Shown here: piece after piece, positions 6,465 to 8,208 of the stretch
How positions within the stretch are numbered: position 1 is the first letter of the stretch
Layout of the letters: each line of letters opens with the position of its first letter
Assembly (NCBI GenBank): GCA_029934875.1
Contig: JAOZLK010000172.1
Coordinates: forward strand, 1 to 8,208
DNA: 8,208 bases
Reading direction: 5' to 3'
Source of the DNA: Bacteroidales bacterium
GTDB lineage: Bacteria > Bacteroidota > Bacteroidia > Bacteroidales > GCA-2748055
Made by a program: the position numbers and the translations under genes
The notes under the pieces: generated by a model
What the model saw: the letters and a program-made list of their open reading frames with translations, nothing else
The model's database searches: none
What the model was told of the DNA's origin: nothing

Positions 6465-7955
6465 ATGGGGCAGCCAATTGTGGCCTATAACCAGCAAGCA
6501 GCCAGCCGTAAAACCCTGATTGAGGCAGAGGTATATTCTCATGAGGTACCAGCTACCATTCAGTCAAACTTTTGGGGAGCCTTCTACGGTTCACAGTATA
6601 TCATTCCCATTGACATGGGCCAGGGTAATATGCCTTCTGTAATGGTGCGCGACGGGTCGGGGAAAGTATATCCTGCACAAATTACCTGGAGTAAGTGGAC
6701 TCCACCGGGTTACACGTCAAAAGTGCAGTTCGTGGTGGACGAAATGCCCCCTGGCGGTTACAAAACCTTCTACGTGGATATGACCCGGCCCGGTACTGAT
6801 AATGATAGCATGTCATTGTCAGATCATAGCTTCGAAACGGATTTCTATAAGATAAAATTCGATATGTCCACAGGGAATATCATTAGCCTTTGGGATAAGA
6901 ATACAGGGAAAGAGTTCGTGAAAAAGGGGGAACAGCTTAACAGGCTGAAGGTCTACCTGGAGGATAAAAAAGGAGTTGCAAAAGCGTGGGTGATCTATCC
7001 GATCGTGGCACAGGAGGAGGTTGTGGTAGAAAGTGTAAAGGTGGTCGAACGTGGTCCGGTGAGAACCTGTGTGGAGGCTGTGAAAAAATGGGGTAAATCG
7101 AAGTTTATCGTTCGCACCTACCTCTATAAGTCTTACCCGCGTATTACCTATGATGTGGAGGTACACTGGCTGGAAACCGGTAGCTTCACTGAAGACTCTC
7201 CCATGCTCAGGGCTACCTTCCCATTCGCAATAGAACAGCCAGGTCTGTTCTGTCAAACTCCCTTTGATGTGGTAGAGAGACCTGCAGATGAAATGTTGGG
7301 AGGCAAAGCATATATGGACCGAATGATACACCGTTATGAGTTCGATCACACGCGCAAGGAACATGATGATGGCCGTGAGGTCCCTGCTCAAAAATGGGTA
7401 GATCTGAATAATGGAAGTTTTGGAGTGGCACTTCTTAATAAGTCCAAATACGGACATTCTTACCACAATGGAGAATTAAGGCTAAGCTTGCTGCGAACGG
7501 CAGGATACCCTGACATCTACCCCAACATGGGCAAATTCAACATTAGCTACGCTTTGTTTCCACACGCTGGTGACTGGAAGGGTGAAGTATGGAAGGAGGG
7601 AGACGATTTTAATATTCCGGTCTATGCTGCTGAGCCTCCTTCACTATCGATGAACAGAGCTTACGCCAATCTCCCGGAGGAGAAGTCTTTCTTCTCTCTC
7701 ACGGGTAAGGGTGTGATTCTTTCTGCCATAAAAAAGTCAGAGAAGGGCAAGGAACTTATTATTCGCCTGGTTGAGGTGGAGGGGCAAGAAGTTAACGCGG
7801 CACTCACTTTACCCAAACCCATAAAAGCAGCAAGGAGATTGAGCATTCTTGAGCTTCCCATGCAGGACGCTGAAGCTCCGACGGTGCAAGAAAATAGATT
7901 GTTGCTGAAGCTGAAACCCCACGAGATTTTAACGCTTGGAATTTTACTAGAGTGA
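6465..7955 (+). CDS. GH38 alpha-mannosidase, C-terminal beta-sandwich half (after amber)
   Basis: 496 residues if translation starts at the ATG two codons after the TAG; this Met is also conserved in the uninterrupted paralogue (KDMGQ), so it is not evidence of an evolved start. There is no Shine-Dalgarno sequence and no signal peptide, so an independently made product would stay in the cytoplasm, apart from the exported first half. Content is the GH38 beta-sandwich: SRKTLIEAEVYSH near the start, DEMPPGGYKTFYVDMTRPG, VHWLETGS, KWVDLNNG near 310, KYGHSYHNGELRLSLL (328-343), ISYALFPHAGDW (360-371) and the closing PHEILTLGI. None of the metal ligands or the nucleophile is here. The frame is intact and highly conserved for almost 1.5 kb, arguing against long-standing decay. 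Confidence 0.8.
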   Translation: MGQPIVAYNQQAASRKTLIEAEVYSHEVPATIQSNFWGAFYGSQYIIPIDMGQGNMPSVMVRDGSGKVYPAQITWSKWTPPGYTSKVQFVVDEMPPGGYKTFYVDMTRPGTDNDSMSLSDHSFETDFYKIKFDMSTGNIISLWDKNTGKEFVKKGEQLNRLKVYLEDKKGVAKAWVIYPIVAQEEVVVESVKVVERGPVRTCVEAVKKWGKSKFIVRTYLYKSYPRITYDVEVHWLETGSFTEDSPMLRATFPFAIEQPGLFCQTPFDVVERPADEMLGGKAYMDRMIHRYEFDHTRKEHDDGREVPAQKWVDLNNGSFGVALLNKSKYGHSYHNGELRLSLLRTAGYPDIYPNMGKFNISYALFPHAGDWKGEVWKEGDDFNIPVYAAEPPSLSMNRAYANLPEEKSFFSLTGKGVILSAIKKSEKGKELIIRLVEVEGQEVNAALTLPKPIKAARRLSILELPMQDAEAPTVQENRLLLKLKPHEILTLGILLE

Positions 7956-7961
7956 TATCGT

Positions 7962-8208
7962 ATGATTAAAGAATTTCAACCAGATTACCGGCAAATAGAG
8001 AAGGTACTGCATAACCAGCGACCTGAAAGCTTACCCTTATATGAACACCACATAGATCGGCCGTTTATCGAAAAGGTGCTGGGTAAGCAAATTGGTATTG
8101 AAGGTGACAGGACTGAAGATTATGAAGAATACTACCGGCAAATAATTGGATTCTGGAAAGATATGACCTACGATGCGTTTGACTATGAAGCGGCCATATG
8201 TGATATTA
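7962..8208 (+). CDS. URO-D superfamily protein, N-terminal part (truncated by window edge)
   Basis: An ATG at 7962 opens a frame that runs 82 codons to the right edge without a stop, 6 bases after the GH38 gene ends. The start resembles uroporphyrinogen-decarboxylase-like proteins: a short helix, then RPESLPLYEHHID in the place of the usual P-(D/E)-R-V-P-x-Y-E-H, followed by IEKVLGK and a FWKDMTYDAFDYE segment like the family's FW-x-x-M-G-Y-D-x-x-x-x-E. It lacks the MRQAGR motif of true HemE, so a role in haem synthesis is unlikely; relatives include corrinoid- and methyl-transfer proteins (MtaA type) and many uncharacterised members near sugar genes. No signal peptide is present, so it should be cytoplasmic. 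The family call rests on about a quarter of the usual length (340 or so residues), and the function here is unknown. Confidence 0.65.
   Translation, partial: MIKEFQPDYRQIEKVLHNQRPESLPLYEHHIDRPFIEKVLGKQIGIEGDRTEDYEEYYRQIIGFWKDMTYDAFDYEAAICDI

Larger units (their letters stand above)
5271..7955 (+). pseudogene. Second GH38 alpha-mannosidase, full frame broken by one in-frame amber codon
   Basis: Read through the TAG at 6459-6461, the frame gives 894 codons before the final TGA, almost the 889 of the paralogue at 639-3308, and matches it from end to end. The TAG stands where the paralogue has a Lys codon AAG (F-Q-K-D-M-G against F-K-stop-D-M-G), so one base (A to T) explains it. No other stop, frameshift or missing segment is seen on either side. 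Possible readings are a very recent nonsense mutation, a sequencing or assembly error, amber readthrough, or a working split gene. I label it pseudogene as the conservative choice; the two halves are described separately. Confidence 0.6.

Noticed and set aside
6465..6467. ATG two codons after the amber codon as a purpose-built start of a separate gene
   Set aside because: The Met is part of the conserved KDMGQ stretch in the uninterrupted paralogue and has no ribosome binding site or signal peptide, so it need not reflect selection for a new start.
6819..7466. Long open frame on the minus strand (215 codons) opposite the beta-sandwich half of gene 4
   Set aside because: It lies wholly antisense to a strongly conserved GH38 coding region, has no recognisable domain, and its composition is what the reverse of that coding frame would give.

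Overview
The window reads as part of a carbohydrate-degradation gene cluster from a member of the Bacteroidota. The evidence is Bacteroidota-style export signals, very short A/T-rich gaps between genes with no Shine-Dalgarno sequences, a lipoprotein of the GxGYxYP family that is typical of Bacteroidota glycan loci, and several glycoside hydrolases of one family side by side. No SusC/SusD pair, regulator, RNA gene or mobile element is visible, so a polysaccharide utilization locus (PUL) is an inference. The source could be an environmental genome or a metagenome assembly.

Layout, all on the + strand and almost certainly one operon: (1) 1-605, the C-terminal end of a divergent family GH38 alpha-mannosidase, cut by the left edge; (2) 639-3308, a complete exported GH38 alpha-mannosidase of 889 aa; (3) 3334-5271, a probable lipoprotein of the GxGYxYP family, a putative glycoside hydrolase of unknown specificity, starting at TTG; (4) 5271-7955, a second exported GH38 alpha-mannosidase, a close paralogue of gene 2, whose frame is broken by a single in-frame amber codon at 6459-6461 exactly between the catalytic half and the beta-sandwich half; (5) 7962 to the right edge, the start of a uroporphyrinogen-decarboxylase-like (URO-D superfamily) protein. 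Gaps are 33, 25, -1 and 6 bases, so no stretch over 300 bases lacks a gene, and I see no terminator or promoter inside the window.

Inferred teamwork: the exported GH38 enzymes would remove alpha-linked mannose (or a related sugar) in the periplasm, and the GxGYxYP lipoprotein would act on the same glycan from a membrane anchor. The URO-D-like protein lacks a visible export signal and would act in the cytoplasm, possibly in methyl-group transfer. The points most worth a second look are the amber codon in gene 4, the fact that the only other UAG in the window (end of gene 1) is also followed by an open in-frame path into gene 2, and the uncharacterised GxGYxYP and URO-D-like partners between and beside the mannosidases.
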